Part shown: positions 19,102 to 28,245 of the stretch, one piece after another
Layout of the letters: every line of letters starts with the position of its first letter
Numbering within the stretch: position 1 is the first letter of the stretch
Notes under the pieces: generated by a model
Database searches by the model: none
Told to the model about the DNA's origin: nothing
What the model saw: the letters and a program-made list of their open reading frames with translations, nothing else
Origin: Ruegeria arenilitoris
Lineage (GTDB): Bacteria; Pseudomonadota; Alphaproteobacteria; Rhodobacterales; Rhodobacteraceae
DNA: 64,000 nucleotides
Assembly: GCF_013031355.1 (NCBI RefSeq)
Contig: NZ_WPZO01000003.1
Location: 433,667-497,666, forward strand
Direction of reading: 5' to 3'
Made by a program: the position numbers and the translations under genes

Positions 19102-20183
19102 ACGGCACCCCCTTTGAACGCGGTGATGGCCGCAACGACACGGCGGCAGGCGTCTTCGTCACCAACGGTGATCCGCAAAGCGTTGGGCAGGTTGTAGCCC
19201 GCGACACGGCGCACGATCAGACCCTGAGTTTTGAGGTAGTCGTCACAGGCCTCAGCCTCGGCCTGATCCGCAAACCGTGCGAGGATAAAGTTGGTGCAGG
19301 ACGCATCCGACGGTACTCCGATCTTGGCCAGCTCATCAGACAGCCACACCCGCAGGCGCGCGTTTTCTGCCCGACAGAAGGTCAGGAACTCCACATCGTT
19401 CACCGCAGCCTCTGCGGCTGCCAAAGCGGTCAGCGACAGATTGAACGGCTGGCGAACCCGGTTCAGCACGTCGATGATCGACTGCGCGGCATAGCCCCAG
19501 CCAACCCGCATTCCGCCAAGACCGTAAACCTTCGAAAAGGTCCGGGTCATGATCACGTTCTCGAACCGATCCACCAAAGATGCGCCACCATCGAACCCAT
19601 CGACGAATTCGGCATACGCCCCGTCGATCACCATCAGACAGGTCTGCGGCAGCGCCTCGGCCAGCCTAGCCAGTTCGGCCTCGGGGATCATGGTCGAGGT
19701 CGGGTTGCCCGGATTGGTCACGAATACGATCCGTGTCTGTTCGGTGACAGCGGAAAGGATGTTGTCCACATCCACATGCCGATCCCGCTCCGGCACCATC
19801 ACCGGCATCGCACCGGCCATGCGGGCAATGATCGGGTACATGGAAAACCCGTGCTCGGTATAGATGACCTCATCCCCCGGCCCGGCATAGGCCTGAGCGA
19901 TGAATTGCAGCACCTCGTCACTGCCCACGCCACACACAAGACGCGCCGGGTCCAGCCGGTGGCGCGCGCCGATGGCTTGCCGCAGGGGCGCGTGATCGGT
20001 GCTGGGGTAACGATGCAGGGTCGCGGCACTGTCGCGCGCCGCCTCAATCGCCTTGGGGCTAGGGCCAAACGGGTTTTCGTTCGAACTCAGCTTGATCACA
20101 TGCTCGACCCCGGCCACATGCGACTGGCCGCCCTGATAGAGCGCGATGTCCATAATGCCGGGTTGAGGGGTGATCTTGTTCAT
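19098..20183 (-). CDS. hisC: Histidinol-phosphate aminotransferase
   Basis: A 361-residue PLP-dependent class I/II aminotransferase of histidine synthesis, probably also used for aromatic amino acids given its partner gene. SSNENPFG lies at 33-40; the PLP lysine is in [15 protein letters not shown] near 218-232, and the [10 protein letters not shown] motif binds PLP. The ribosome binding site GGAG is six bases before the ATG and lies within a hairpin (20188-20206), which may affect its translation. It begins a hisC-dehydrogenase-extensin gene run. Confidence 0.92.
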   Translation of the reverse strand: MNKITPQPGIMDIALYQGGQSHVAGVEHVIKLSSNENPFGPSPKAIEAARDSAATLHRYPSTDHAPLRQAIGARHRLDPARLVCGVGSDEVLQFIAQAYAGPGDEVIYTEHGFSMYPIIARMAGAMPVMVPERDRHVDVDNILSAVTEQTRIVFVTNPGNPTSTMIPEAELARLAEALPQTCLMVIDGAYAEFVDGFDGGASLVDRFENVIMTRTFSKVYGLGGMRVGWGYAAQSIIDVLNRVRQPFNLSLTALAAAEAAVNDVEFLTFCRAENARLRVWLSDELAKIGVPSDASCTNFILARFADQAEAEACDDYLKTQGLIVRRVAGYNLPNALRITVGDEDACRRVVAAITAFKGGAV

Positions 20184-20187
20184 AAGA

Positions 20188-20206
20188 GGCTCCGTTTATT
20201 GGAGCC
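20188..20206 (-). promoter_or_regulatory. Hairpin covering the hisC ribosome binding site
   Basis: GGCTCC (20188-20193) and GGAGCC (20201-20206) are a perfect 6-bp inverted repeat with a 7-base loop, extended by partly paired flanks. On the mRNA the GGAG of the 3' arm is the hisC Shine-Dalgarno. A 14-bp palindrome CTCAACGCGTTGAG sits just upstream (20219-20232). Confidence 0.5.
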
Positions 20207-20232
20207 CCTCATACCCGTCTCAACGCGTTGAG

Positions 20233-20260
20233 AAAAGCGGCAATTCCGTCACGCCGCTTT
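20233..20260 (-). terminator. Terminator of the PLP-enzyme gene
   Basis: On the minus strand AAAGCGGC (plus 20253-20260) pairs with GCCGCTTT (plus 20234-20241) and ends in TTTT. The 5' arm includes the final codons and stop of the upstream gene, a compact arrangement. Confidence 0.65.
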
Positions 20261-21664
20261 GAAGCGGGCCGTTGCCGGGTCAGCACAGTAATAGGGCGCG
20301 AATTCTTCGGTCCGGCGGGACAGGTCATTGACGCTGTCGATGATGAACTGAACCGTCTCTTCGCTCATCAGATACGAGAAGTTCAGGCGCACCCAACCGG
20401 GTTTCTTCATCTCTTCCCCGGCGGACAGAGCCGCGTGCAGCTCGTCCGAGGTTTCGCGGTCGATCCCCAGCAAACGGTGCGCATACGGCCCGGCACAGGC
20501 ACAACCGCCCCGCGCCTGAATGCCGTAGATGTCGCTGAGCATCCGGGTGAACAATTGCTGATGCACAGGGCGCCCCACGTTGTCGCACACCAGGAAGGAA
20601 TAGATCGGCAGACGATGCGGGTTGTCCGTGCCCAGCAAGGTCAGGTTCGGGTTATCACCCCACCCTTCCAGCGCCATGCGGTTGTATTTCTCTTCACGGC
20701 GGGCAATCTCATGGGTGCCAACCACATCTTTGACGATGAAGGCCAGCGCCGCGCGGATATCTCCGATCACGTTGGGCGTTCCGGCCTCTTCGCGGGTTGC
20801 CAGGTCCTCACTGTAGTCATGCCGCCACGGCGAGACGAAACTGACCGTGCCGCCACCGGGCCAACTGGGGCATGTGCGTTTCACAGTGTTCTGGTTGACG
20901 ATCAGTACGCCCGACGCCCCCGGTCCGCCCGGAAACTTGTGCGGGGAAACGACGATAGCATCCTTGCGTGCATCCTCCGGCCCCATATCCATTGGCAAAT
21001 ACGGACCGCCGCCTGCGTAATCCCAAACCGACGCGGCCCCATGCGCCTTGAGCAACCGGGTGATCGGGTCCGGATCGGTGATGATGCCTGTGACATTCGA
21101 TGCCGCCGAAAACGATCCGATGATCAGATCGGAACCGGCGTTGTCGACCAGGGCCTGCTCCAACGCAGCCAGATCAACGCCCCCCTCAGCAGCCTCGGGG
21201 ATTTCAATCACCTGCGCTTTGCTTTCGCGCCAGGGCAGAATATTCGAGTGATGCTCATACGGCCCGATTAAAACAACCGGCCGGTCAGCCGCATCCACAC
21301 CCAACAAACTGACCAACCGGTTGAGACCCGCAGTAGCGCCAGACCCGGTAAAGATCACCGCGTCTTCTCCCCTCGCACCTACGATGCGGGCAATCTCTGC
21401 GCGCGCTTCACGGCGCAGACGGGTCATATAGGACCCGCAATAGGAGGCCTCGGTATGGCTGTTGGCATAGAAGGGCAGCACCTCATGGGCGACAAAATCC
21501 TCAACCTGCCGCAGCGCACGGCCCGAGGCGACGTAGTCCGCGTATACCAGCGGCACGTCCCTATGCAGACCCGGGATCAGAACATTCTCTCCGATCAGCC
21601 CGTCGCGCAGAGTGGACTCGTGAGTGGCGGTTTGGATTTCTGCGCGAAATTTGGACAGGGTCAT
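20249..21664 (-). CDS. Class V aminotransferase / cysteine desulfurase-like PLP enzyme
   Basis: A 471-residue fold-type I PLP enzyme. Visible features are the cofactor loop FTGSGATAGLNRL, YEHHSNILPW, the Schiff-base lysine in VVSPHKFPGGPG, and a cysteine cluster RGGCACAGPYAHRLL near 395-410 that recalls the active-site Cys of NifS/SufS-like proteins. It is longer than classic cysteine desulfurases (about 400). The start at 21664 has GGAG eight bases upstream; the longer frame begins in the operator region. It is divergent from an Lrp-type regulator that probably controls it. Substrate unknown; amino-acid breakdown or sulfur transfer are both possible. Confidence 0.8.
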   Translation of the reverse strand: MTLSKFRAEIQTATHESTLRDGLIGENVLIPGLHRDVPLVYADYVASGRALRQVEDFVAHEVLPFYANSHTEASYCGSYMTRLRREARAEIARIVGARGEDAVIFTGSGATAGLNRLVSLLGVDAADRPVVLIGPYEHHSNILPWRESKAQVIEIPEAAEGGVDLAALEQALVDNAGSDLIIGSFSAASNVTGIITDPDPITRLLKAHGAASVWDYAGGGPYLPMDMGPEDARKDAIVVSPHKFPGGPGASGVLIVNQNTVKRTCPSWPGGGTVSFVSPWRHDYSEDLATREEAGTPNVIGDIRAALAFIVKDVVGTHEIARREEKYNRMALEGWGDNPNLTLLGTDNPHRLPIYSFLVCDNVGRPVHQQLFTRMLSDIYGIQARGGCACAGPYAHRLLGIDRETSDELHAALSAGEEMKKPGWVRLNFSYLMSEETVQFIIDSVNDLSRRTEEFAPYYCADPATARFKAA

Positions 21665-21686
21665 GGCAAAGGCTCCGTATTGCCTT

Positions 21687-21701
21687 TCCAATATGATTGG
21701 A
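21687..21701. promoter_or_regulatory. Inverted repeat, likely Lrp-family operator
   Basis: TCCAAT-ATG-ATTGGA is a perfect 15-bp inverted repeat placed 23 bases before the PLP-enzyme start, in the region shared with the divergent Lrp-type gene. A second imperfect dyad, CATATGATCAGATATG, lies just before the regulator's start. Confidence 0.5.
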
Positions 21702-21766
21702 TCTTGCTGAGTAAACTTCACCTTTCTTTTGATAGATTTGTCATTTTTTGTGTCATATGATCAGAT

Positions 21767-22228
21767 ATGGCGGATAAAATAGATCAGATTGACAAACGCA
21801 TCCTGCGTGAATTGCAAACCGACGCCACGCTGTCGCAACGTGAGCTGGCAGATCGGGTCGGTTTGTCACAAAACGCCTGCTGGCGGCGGCTGAAGGCACT
21901 GAACGAGAATGGCGTAATCACCGGTTCGACCGCCCGTATCGCGCGCGAGAAACTGGGGCTGAGCCTTGTGGTCTTTGTTATGCTGCGCACACGGCATCAT
22001 TCGACAGATTGGCTGCAGGCCTTTCGCAGCCACGTCCTGACCATTCCCGAGGTGGTGGATTTTCACCGTATCGGCGGTGATTACGACTATCAGTTGAAAG
22101 TCGTGACCGAGGATATGGCGTCATATGACAAGGTCTATCAACGCCTGATCGAAAAGGTCGAATTGGACAGCGTGACCTCGTATTTCGCGATGGAAGCGAT
22201 CGCCGAAGGGCGACCGCTGCCGATCTGA
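21767..22228 (+). CDS. Lrp/AsnC family transcriptional regulator
   Basis: A 153-residue DNA-binding protein. The N-terminal winged helix-turn-helix (LSQRELADRVGLSQNACWRR, about 23-42) is followed by the RAM/AsnC effector domain (about 70-145, HRIGGDYDYQLKVVTEDM). Such proteins bind amino acids and form octamers. It is divergent from the PLP enzyme, the usual arrangement for a local regulator sensing that enzyme's substrate. It converges on the SDR gene with stop codons 3 bases apart. The effector is unknown. Confidence 0.9.
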   Translation: MADKIDQIDKRILRELQTDATLSQRELADRVGLSQNACWRRLKALNENGVITGSTARIAREKLGLSLVVFVMLRTRHHSTDWLQAFRSHVLTIPEVVDFHRIGGDYDYQLKVVTEDMASYDKVYQRLIEKVELDSVTSYFAMEAIAEGRPLPI

Positions 22229-22231
22229 GTA

Positions 22232-23056
22232 TCAGGCAAGCCCAAGCATCGTTTTCATGCCGCCGATAAAGGTAGCGTCATCCAAGGCCTTGCGGTTGTC
22301 CAGAAACTCAACCGCATCGGCCCCGGCCCGATAGCGCAGCGTGTCCGTCCCGTCCGTAACCGCGCTCCAGATTACATCGGCCACAACGCTGGGCGGCGAA
22401 GTGCGTTCGGCCATTTCCTCGGACCCCCAGGTGCCGAACAGGGCCTGCACCACGGGCTGGTATTCGGTCATGCTTTCATCATTGACGAAATCGAAGGACC
22501 GCCCGCCGAAATCCGTGGCTATCAGACCGGGTTCGACGATCTTGACCTTGATACCCGCGGCGGCGAGTTCGTAATGCAGCGACTCCGATATCCCTTCGAC
22601 CGCGAATTTCGTACCGTGATACAGCGCCCCGAGCGGGAATGTGATCTGCCCGCCGATGGACGAGATATTCACGATGCAGCCCGAACCATTGGCTCGCATA
22701 TGCGGTAGAACGGCTTTGGTCACGGCCAGCAGACCGATCACGTTGGTGTCGAATTGCCGCCGGATACGGTCCATCGGGAAAGCCTCGAGCGGACCGTAAG
22801 CGCCGTAACCTGCGTTGTTCAGCAAAACATCAATCTGCCCGAACCGCGCGAGCCCCTCGGCCACGGCTGCAGTGATCGTGGCCTCGTCAGTGACATCCAA
22901 CCGCGTCACCAAGACATTCTCCAGCTGCGTCAGCTCGGTTTCTTTCTCGGGGCTACGCATGGTGGCGATGACGTTCCAGCCTTGCTTCTGAAACAGTTCC
23001 GCCGTGACTTTGCCGATGCCTGACGACGCGCCAGTGATGAGGATTGTCTGTACCAT
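22232..23056 (-). CDS. Short-chain dehydrogenase/reductase
   Basis: A 274-residue classical SDR. TGASSGIG at 8-15 binds NAD(P); NNAGYG and the catalytic YHGTK (Tyr near 150) with ISSIGG before it complete the active site. The RSPEK segment after beta-2 suggests NADP preference. It is divergent from an AraC-type regulator, with a short palindrome (23079-23091) between them, so it is probably the regulator's target. Substrate is unknown. Confidence 0.88.
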   Translation of the reverse strand: MVQTILITGASSGIGKVTAELFQKQGWNVIATMRSPEKETELTQLENVLVTRLDVTDEATITAAVAEGLARFGQIDVLLNNAGYGAYGPLEAFPMDRIRRQFDTNVIGLLAVTKAVLPHMRANGSGCIVNISSIGGQITFPLGALYHGTKFAVEGISESLHYELAAAGIKVKIVEPGLIATDFGGRSFDFVNDESMTEYQPVVQALFGTWGSEEMAERTSPPSVVADVIWSAVTDGTDTLRYRAGADAVEFLDNRKALDDATFIGGMKTMLGLA

Positions 23057-23078
23057 AGTCCATCTCCGCTATGAAAAG

Positions 23079-23091
23079 TCTGACTGTCAGA
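23079..23091. promoter_or_regulatory. Palindrome upstream of the SDR gene
   Basis: TCTGAC-T-GTCAGA is a perfect 13-bp palindrome, 23 bases before the SDR start and between two divergent genes. The TGACNGTCA core resembles operators of many TetR-type regulators; no TetR gene is in view, and the adjacent regulator is AraC-type. Confidence 0.4.
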
Positions 23092-23218
23092 TAGCCCCAC
23101 GCGTTGCGGTTTGCCTGCCGGATTCTCCGCAAGTCCTGCCTAATTCTCTGAACCCTGGGATTTTCACTGGCTCGGATACATCCCGTTCAATATGCTCAAC
23201 GAGACCGTGAGGCCCGAT

Positions 23219-24106
23219 ATGATACACTTCGACCTGATTGCTGAAATCTGCGAAACGGTGCGTGGAGAACCAGAGGATGCAGCCTATTACCCGACTGCCT
23301 TAGCGGGTTTCGGCCTGCTGCACGACATAAAAACTAAATCCATCGAGGCGCAGGTCTATGAACCCATTGCCTGCCTAGTTCTACAAGGAAAGAAAGAAAC
23401 GCGTATCGGCGACCGGCTGGTTCACTTCGGGGCGGGCGATTGTTTGATCGTTAGCCATTCGATCCCGGTTCTGGCCGCAGTTACCGAAGCGAGCCGCCAG
23501 AAGCCTTATATCGGCCTCGTCTTCTCGCTCGATTTGTCCATACTGAGGGGCCTTTATGACGAGGCAGGATCTGCCACACCAAGCATAGAGGCGGCCCATA
23601 GCTTGACAGCATCCAAAGCCTCACCCGATCTGGTCGACGCCATGACACGTCTGTTTCGCGCCAGTCAGACCACGACAGACGCGCAGGTTTTGGCGCCGAT
23701 GATCAGCCGCGAAATCCACTATCGGCTGCTGCAGTCCGATCACGGTGGAATGCTACGCCAGATGTTATGGCGTGACAGCACCGCCAGCCGGATCGCGCGG
23801 GTGATTGATGTCATCCGGGCGGATTTCCGAACCCCTCTGCCCGTGTCCGACCTTGCGCGGACCGCTGGCATGAGCGTTTCGGCCTTTCACGCACATTTCA
23901 AATCAGTGACCGCCAAGTCGCCGCTGCAATACCAGAAAGACCTCAGATTGCTGGAAGCACGCCGGCTTTTGTCCCACGGCATGCTCAGCGTGTCGCAGGC
24001 GGCCTTTGACGTGGGATATGAAAGCCCAACCCAGTTCAGCCGGGAGTATTCGCGCAAATTCGGGGTTTCCCCGCGACAGGACATCGGAACTCAAAGCGCG
24101 GCCTGA
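23219..24106 (+). CDS. AraC family transcriptional regulator
   Basis: A 295-residue regulator. The N-terminal half matches the AraC-type N-terminal cupin-like domain (IEAQVYEPIACLVLQGKKE, then RLVHFGAGDCLIVSH). The C-terminal 100 residues contain the two helix-turn-helix motifs: LPVSDLARTAGMSVSAFHAH and SVSQAAFDVGYESPTQFSRE. I chose ATG 23219 because a GTGAGG Shine-Dalgarno precedes it by six bases; the ATG nine codons earlier has none. Divergent from the SDR gene, which it likely regulates. Confidence 0.88.
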   Translation: MIHFDLIAEICETVRGEPEDAAYYPTALAGFGLLHDIKTKSIEAQVYEPIACLVLQGKKETRIGDRLVHFGAGDCLIVSHSIPVLAAVTEASRQKPYIGLVFSLDLSILRGLYDEAGSATPSIEAAHSLTASKASPDLVDAMTRLFRASQTTTDAQVLAPMISREIHYRLLQSDHGGMLRQMLWRDSTASRIARVIDVIRADFRTPLPVSDLARTAGMSVSAFHAHFKSVTAKSPLQYQKDLRLLEARRLLSHGMLSVSQAAFDVGYESPTQFSREYSRKFGVSPRQDIGTQSAA

Positions 24107-24108
24107 AC

Positions 24109-24135
24109 AAAAAAGGCCGCGCAAATTGCGCGGCC
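24109..24135 (-). terminator. Terminator of rpsD (may act on both strands)
   Basis: GGCCGCGC (24115-24122) and GCGCGGCC (24128-24135) form an 8-bp perfect stem with an AT-rich loop; on the minus strand it is followed by six T residues (A-run 24109-24114). It lies 26 bases after rpsD. Confidence 0.88.
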
Positions 24136-24160
24136 TCGGAAAACTGTGTGTCGGCGAAGA

Positions 24161-24781
24161 TTAGTTCTTCGCGTAGAATTCGACGACCAGGTTCGGTTCC
24201 ATCATGACCGGGTAAGGCACATCGCTTAGGCCCGGTGCGCGCACGAAGGTCGCGGTCATTTTCGAGTGGTCGGCGTCGATGTAGTCAGGCACATCACGCT
24301 CGGCCAGAGCAACAGCTTCCAGAACAACAGCCAGTTGCTTGGACTTGTCACGCACTTCGATGACGTCGCCTTCTTTGACGCGGTAGGACGGGATGTTGAC
24401 CCGCTTGCCGTTCACTTTGACGTGGCCGTGGTTCACGAACTGACGTGCAGCAAACACGGTCGGCACGAACTTGGCGCGGTAAACAACGGCGTCCAGGCGG
24501 CGCTCCAGCAGACCGATCAGGTTTTCACCGGTGTCGCCTTTGACACGCTCGGCTTCGGCGTAGATGCGGCGGAACTGCTTCTCGGTCAGGTCGCCGTAGT
24601 AGCCTTTCAGCTTCTGCTTGGCGCGCAGCTGCAGACCGAAGTCCGACAGTTTGCCCTTGCGGCGCTGACCGTGCTGGCCGGGGCCATATTCACGACGGTT
24701 GATCGGGGATTTCGGACGACCCCAGATGTTTTCGCCCATCCGGCGGTCGATTTTGTACTTGGCAGACGTGCGTTTGGTCAC
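24161..24781 (-). CDS. rpsD: 30S ribosomal protein S4
   Basis: The 206-residue primary-binding protein of the small subunit body. N-terminal [20 protein letters not shown], the helical domain with [15 protein letters not shown], and the S4 RNA-binding domain (about 97-160, [19 protein letters not shown]) are standard. It is monocistronic here, as usual in alphaproteobacteria where it is not in the alpha operon, with its own terminator. The region 24782-24975 upstream shows nothing beyond its promoter. Confidence 0.97.
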   Translation of the reverse strand: MTKRTSAKYKIDRRMGENIWGRPKSPINRREYGPGQHGQRRKGKLSDFGLQLRAKQKLKGYYGDLTEKQFRRIYAEAERVKGDTGENLIGLLERRLDAVVYRAKFVPTVFAARQFVNHGHVKVNGKRVNIPSYRVKEGDVIEVRDKSKQLAVVLEAVALAERDVPDYIDADHSKMTATFVRAPGLSDVPYPVMMEPNLVVEFYAKN

Positions 24782-24975
24782 GGCTGATCTCCTTCGTTTA
24801 GGTCGAGGCCCTGCGGGCCACTATGAAGGGCGTTGTCCTCTTGAGGTTTCCCCCATGACAGGCATCCCCTTGCGGGGGCCACCAACACCAATGAAGCCGC
24901 GCTTATATCCGCGAAAACGGCAGAGTCAACACGCCCCACCATGCGGAAACAGGTTTTCCGCCAAAAAACTGAGAA

Positions 24976-25506
24976 TTATTCAGCTCTGCGCCCTGCAGTA
25001 GCTGCAACCCGGAGGTCAGACCCGCCCATGTCCTGCTTGGGTCGAACCGGGAACGCCACAACCGTGCTTGCCATTCCTGACTTGCGGCTTTGGAGCCCGC
25101 CTTCTGTGATCTCGCTGATCCAGAATTCCTGATCCCGTTCGGGGCAGTCGCCTTCGAATACCAGCATCGGAACCGACTCTCCGGCCACGGGAAACATAGT
25201 TGCTGTGAAGGTTTGCGCGCCGTTGGTCAAAACAAGCAGTCCACTTGCTTCTTCCGACAGGTCCTCGACTAGAGCGCAATGATCAAGAGTTGCAGCCGCG
25301 CTGCCCAAGGCATGTCCGGTCCACTCAACCGCGTGGGCTGCTGTTTCAACCAGGTATCGCGCTTGTCCGCGCCATGACCATGCTGCTCCGACAGATAGAA
25401 AGGACAAAGGAGCTGCCTCAAGTCCATCGATTTCAGTCTGACTCCAAAATACTGCCGTTCGACCGTTTTTTCCGGCTCTCATTGTACCCGCCTGCACCTT
25501 CAACAT
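24976..25506 (-). CDS. Uncharacterised protein under a CtrA-type box
   Basis: I do not recognise this 176-residue protein. It has no signal peptide or membrane helix. The N-terminal part (about 9-50) contains AVFWSQTEIDGLEAAPLSF then VGAAWSWRG; the middle is acidic and hydrophobic; the end is basic. Codon use looks like its neighbours, so it is probably a genuine gene. Start: ATG 25506 has a distant GAGG; an internal ATG at 25482 (Met9) is possible. Upstream at 25561-25576 lies a perfect TTAA-N7-TTAAC box, so the gene may belong to the CtrA regulon, which in this group covers motility, gene transfer agents and cell-cycle functions. Confidence 0.6.
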   Translation of the reverse strand: MLKVQAGTMRAGKNGRTAVFWSQTEIDGLEAAPLSFLSVGAAWSWRGQARYLVETAAHAVEWTGHALGSAAATLDHCALVEDLSEEASGLLVLTNGAQTFTATMFPVAGESVPMLVFEGDCPERDQEFWISEITEGGLQSRKSGMASTVVAFPVRPKQDMGGSDLRVAATAGRRAE

Positions 25507-25560
25507 TTCACTAACGATTAGGCACCTCTTATCAACGTAAAATAAGGCGGAAAAGAGACG

Positions 25561-25576
25561 TTAACGCAACATTAAC
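25561..25576 (+). promoter_or_regulatory. CtrA-type binding site
   Basis: TTAA (25561-25564), seven bases, TTAAC (25572-25576): an exact match to the alphaproteobacterial CtrA consensus TTAA-N7-TTAAC, 55 bases before the start of the uncharacterised minus-strand gene. Confidence 0.55.
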
Positions 25577-25800
25577 GAAATTTTTACCACGGAGAATCGG
25601 TCGTTGACCGTGACAGCAAAGACACGTGCCAAACCGGTTTGATCGAGCGTGATTGCGATTGGTCGCCACAGCAGCACCAACCTAAAGACGCTTCGCTGTA
25701 AGATGGCATTATCGCATTGCATCTCAAGCCGTACTTAAACAAATCGCAAGCTCACCCAAACAGGCCAGTTGGCCAGTAGCAAAGATTGATTGAGGGGATC

Positions 25801-25835
25801 AAAATTGGAAAGCGCCCGATCCGTAAACCGGGCGC
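25801..25835 (-). terminator. Probable terminator of nrdJ
   Basis: GCGCCCG (25812-25818) and CGGGCGC (25829-25835) form a perfect 7-bp stem with a 10-base loop; on the minus strand it runs into TTTCCAATTTT. It is about 130 bases past the nrdJ stop, rather far. Confidence 0.5.
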
Positions 25836-25962
25836 CTGCAAGCATTTGTAAAACCAAGGTATCACGAGTTTTGGGCGTCACAGCCCCACTAGATGGGGGC
25901 TGAGTTCTGCCGAACAGCTTCGCGTCACCTTGTAGTTCACAGCCAGTTTACGCCCCCGTGGG

Positions 25963-28245
25963 TCAGCCACATTTGGAGTGCCCACAACTACGGCAGGTCA
26001 TGCAGCCTTCGATCATCACCATGTCGAACTGTCCGCAGGACGGGCACGCTTTGCCGCGGGGTGCATCCATGTTGACCACCTGCGCTTGCGGGTCAGATTT
26101 CAGCCCCATCCCTTCCCCTTCAAGGAAACCGATATTGATCAAGTGTTGCTCGATCACACCACCGATCGCGGCCAGGATCGAGGGGATGTACTTGCCTTGC
26201 ACCCAGGCACCACCCCGCGGATCGAATACGGCCTTCAGTTCTTCGACCACGAAGGACACATCGCCCCCCCGACGGAACACGGCCGAGATCATCCGGGTCA
26301 ACGCAAGCGTCCAGGCGTAGTGTTCCATGTTCTTCGAGTTGATGAACACCTCGAACGGACGGCGACGGCCACCGATGACGATATCGTTGATGGTCAGGTA
26401 GATTGCGTGCTCGCTGTCGGGCCATTTCAACTTGTAGGTCGAACCCTCCAGCGATTGCGGCCGGTCCAGCGGTTCGGACATATAGATGACGTCACCACCA
26501 TCGACCTCGTGCGGAGCATCCGCGCTTTCGCCGGGCACCTTGTCATCGCTCTCCGAGACAGTCAGAACCGAACCGGTTACGTCATTCGGACGATAGGTCG
26601 TGCAGCCCTTACAGCCCTGATCCCAGGCCTGCATGTAGACATCCTTGAAGGCATCAAAGCTGATATCCTCAGGGCAGTTGATCGTCTTTGAAATCGAGCT
26701 GTCGATCCATTTCTGCGCCGCCGCCTGCATCTTGACGTGATCGGACGGGCTCAGCGTCTGCGCGTTTACGAAATAGTCCGGCAGCTCCTTGTCACCGAAC
26801 TTGTCGCGCCACATCTGTACGGCGTAGTCCACGACCTCTTCTTCGGTGCGCGAGCCATCCTTCTGCAAAACCTTGCGGGTGTAGGCGTACGCAAAGACCG
26901 GTTCGATCCCCGATGAAACGTTGCCTGCATACAGGGAGATCGTGCCGGTCGGCGCGATCGAGGTCAGCAGAGCGTTGCGGATACCATGCTCGCGGATTGC
27001 ATCACGCACGTCCTCGTCCATCTGCTGCATGGTGCCGCTGGCCAGATATTTCTCGGCATCGAACAGAGGGAACGCGCCTTTCTCCTTCGCCAAGTCCACC
27101 GACGCCAGATACGCGGCGCGGGCGATTGCTTTCAGCCAGCGCTCGGTCTGACGCGCCGCCTCGTCTGAGCCATAGCGCAGGCCCAACATCAGCAGCGCAT
27201 CGGCCAGTCCGGTCACACCCAGCCCGATGCGGCGCTTGGCCTGTGCCTCGGCCGCTTGTTCCGGCAGCGGGAATTTCGACGCGTCGACCACGTTGTCCAT
27301 CATCCGAACGGCGGTGGCGACCAGTTCCTGCAGCGCGGCCTCGTCCAGATGCGCCGCGTCCTCGAACGGCTCGGCCACGAGACGAGCCAAATTGATCGAG
27401 CCCAGCAGACAGGCGCCATAAGGCGGCAGGGGTTGCTCACCGCAGGGGTTCGTTGCCGCGATGGTCTCGACATAGCTCAGGTTGTTGGCCTGATTGATCC
27501 GGTCAATGAAGATCACGCCCGGCTCGGCATAGTCAAAGGTGGCCTGCATGATCTTGTTCCACAGATCACGCGCCTGAACGGTGTGATAGACCTTGTCGCC
27601 GAACACCAGCTCCCAAGGACCGTCGGCTTTAACGGCCTCCATGAACGGATCTGTCACCAGCACCGACATGTTGAACATGCGCAGGCGCGCCGGGTCAGAC
27701 TTGGCGGTAATGAATTGTTCGATATCCGGATGGTCACAGCGCATAGTCGCCATCATTGCCCCACGGCGCGAGCCTGCGGACATGATCGTTCGGCACATCG
27801 CGTCCCACACATCCATGAACGACAGCGGCCCCGAAGCGTCTGCAGCCACCCCATGCACATCAGCACCACGCGGACGGATGGTCGAGAAATCGTAACCGAT
27901 CCCCCCACCCTGCTGCATGGTCAAAGCGGCTTCTTTCAGCATATCGAAGATACCGCCCATGCTGTCGGGCACGGTGCCCATGACGAAACAGTTGAACAGG
28001 GTCACCTGGCGTGCGGTGCCTGCGCCTGCGGTGATACGGCCAGCGGGCAGGTATTTGAAATCTTCCAGCGCCTCAAAGAACTTTTCTTCCCAATGCGCCG
28101 GGTCTTTCTCCACCCGCGCAAGATCGCGGGCGATGCGTCGCCAACTATCCTCGACCGTCTGGTCGATGGGCGTGCCATCCGCCTTTTTGAAACGGTATTT
28201 CATGTCCCAGATCTGCTCGGCGATGGGGGCGGCAAAGCGGCTCAT
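25963..28245 (-). CDS. nrdJ: Adenosylcobalamin-dependent (class II) ribonucleotide reductase
   Basis: Reduces ribonucleotides to deoxyribonucleotides using vitamin B12, without oxygen dependence. The 760-residue chain has the 10-stranded barrel with the active-site cluster NPCGEQPLPPYGACLLGS near 265-282, the finger-loop cysteine earlier in TLFNCFVMG near 82-90, ISKTINCPEDIS, the C-terminal TSCPEL-like redox tail replaced by a zinc-ribbon: CPSCG and CRSCG near 738-756. No intein. It stands alone; no B12 riboswitch or clear NrdR box is visible in 28246-28374. Presence of this enzyme implies B12 synthesis or uptake by the host. Confidence 0.95.
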   Translation of the reverse strand: MSRFAAPIAEQIWDMKYRFKKADGTPIDQTVEDSWRRIARDLARVEKDPAHWEEKFFEALEDFKYLPAGRITAGAGTARQVTLFNCFVMGTVPDSMGGIFDMLKEAALTMQQGGGIGYDFSTIRPRGADVHGVAADASGPLSFMDVWDAMCRTIMSAGSRRGAMMATMRCDHPDIEQFITAKSDPARLRMFNMSVLVTDPFMEAVKADGPWELVFGDKVYHTVQARDLWNKIMQATFDYAEPGVIFIDRINQANNLSYVETIAATNPCGEQPLPPYGACLLGSINLARLVAEPFEDAAHLDEAALQELVATAVRMMDNVVDASKFPLPEQAAEAQAKRRIGLGVTGLADALLMLGLRYGSDEAARQTERWLKAIARAAYLASVDLAKEKGAFPLFDAEKYLASGTMQQMDEDVRDAIREHGIRNALLTSIAPTGTISLYAGNVSSGIEPVFAYAYTRKVLQKDGSRTEEEVVDYAVQMWRDKFGDKELPDYFVNAQTLSPSDHVKMQAAAQKWIDSSISKTINCPEDISFDAFKDVYMQAWDQGCKGCTTYRPNDVTGSVLTVSESDDKVPGESADAPHEVDGGDVIYMSEPLDRPQSLEGSTYKLKWPDSEHAIYLTINDIVIGGRRRPFEVFINSKNMEHYAWTLALTRMISAVFRRGGDVSFVVEELKAVFDPRGGAWVQGKYIPSILAAIGGVIEQHLINIGFLEGEGMGLKSDPQAQVVNMDAPRGKACPSCGQFDMVMIEGCMTCRSCGHSKCG

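Larger units (their letters stand above)
25507..25962. other. Intergenic region with CtrA box and nrdJ terminator
   Basis: 456 bases without a convincing gene. It holds the CtrA-type box, a small dyad CGGTC-GTT-GACCG (25598-25610) and the hairpin assigned as nrdJ terminator. The short open frames here have no ribosome binding site or recognisable product. Confidence 0.6.
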
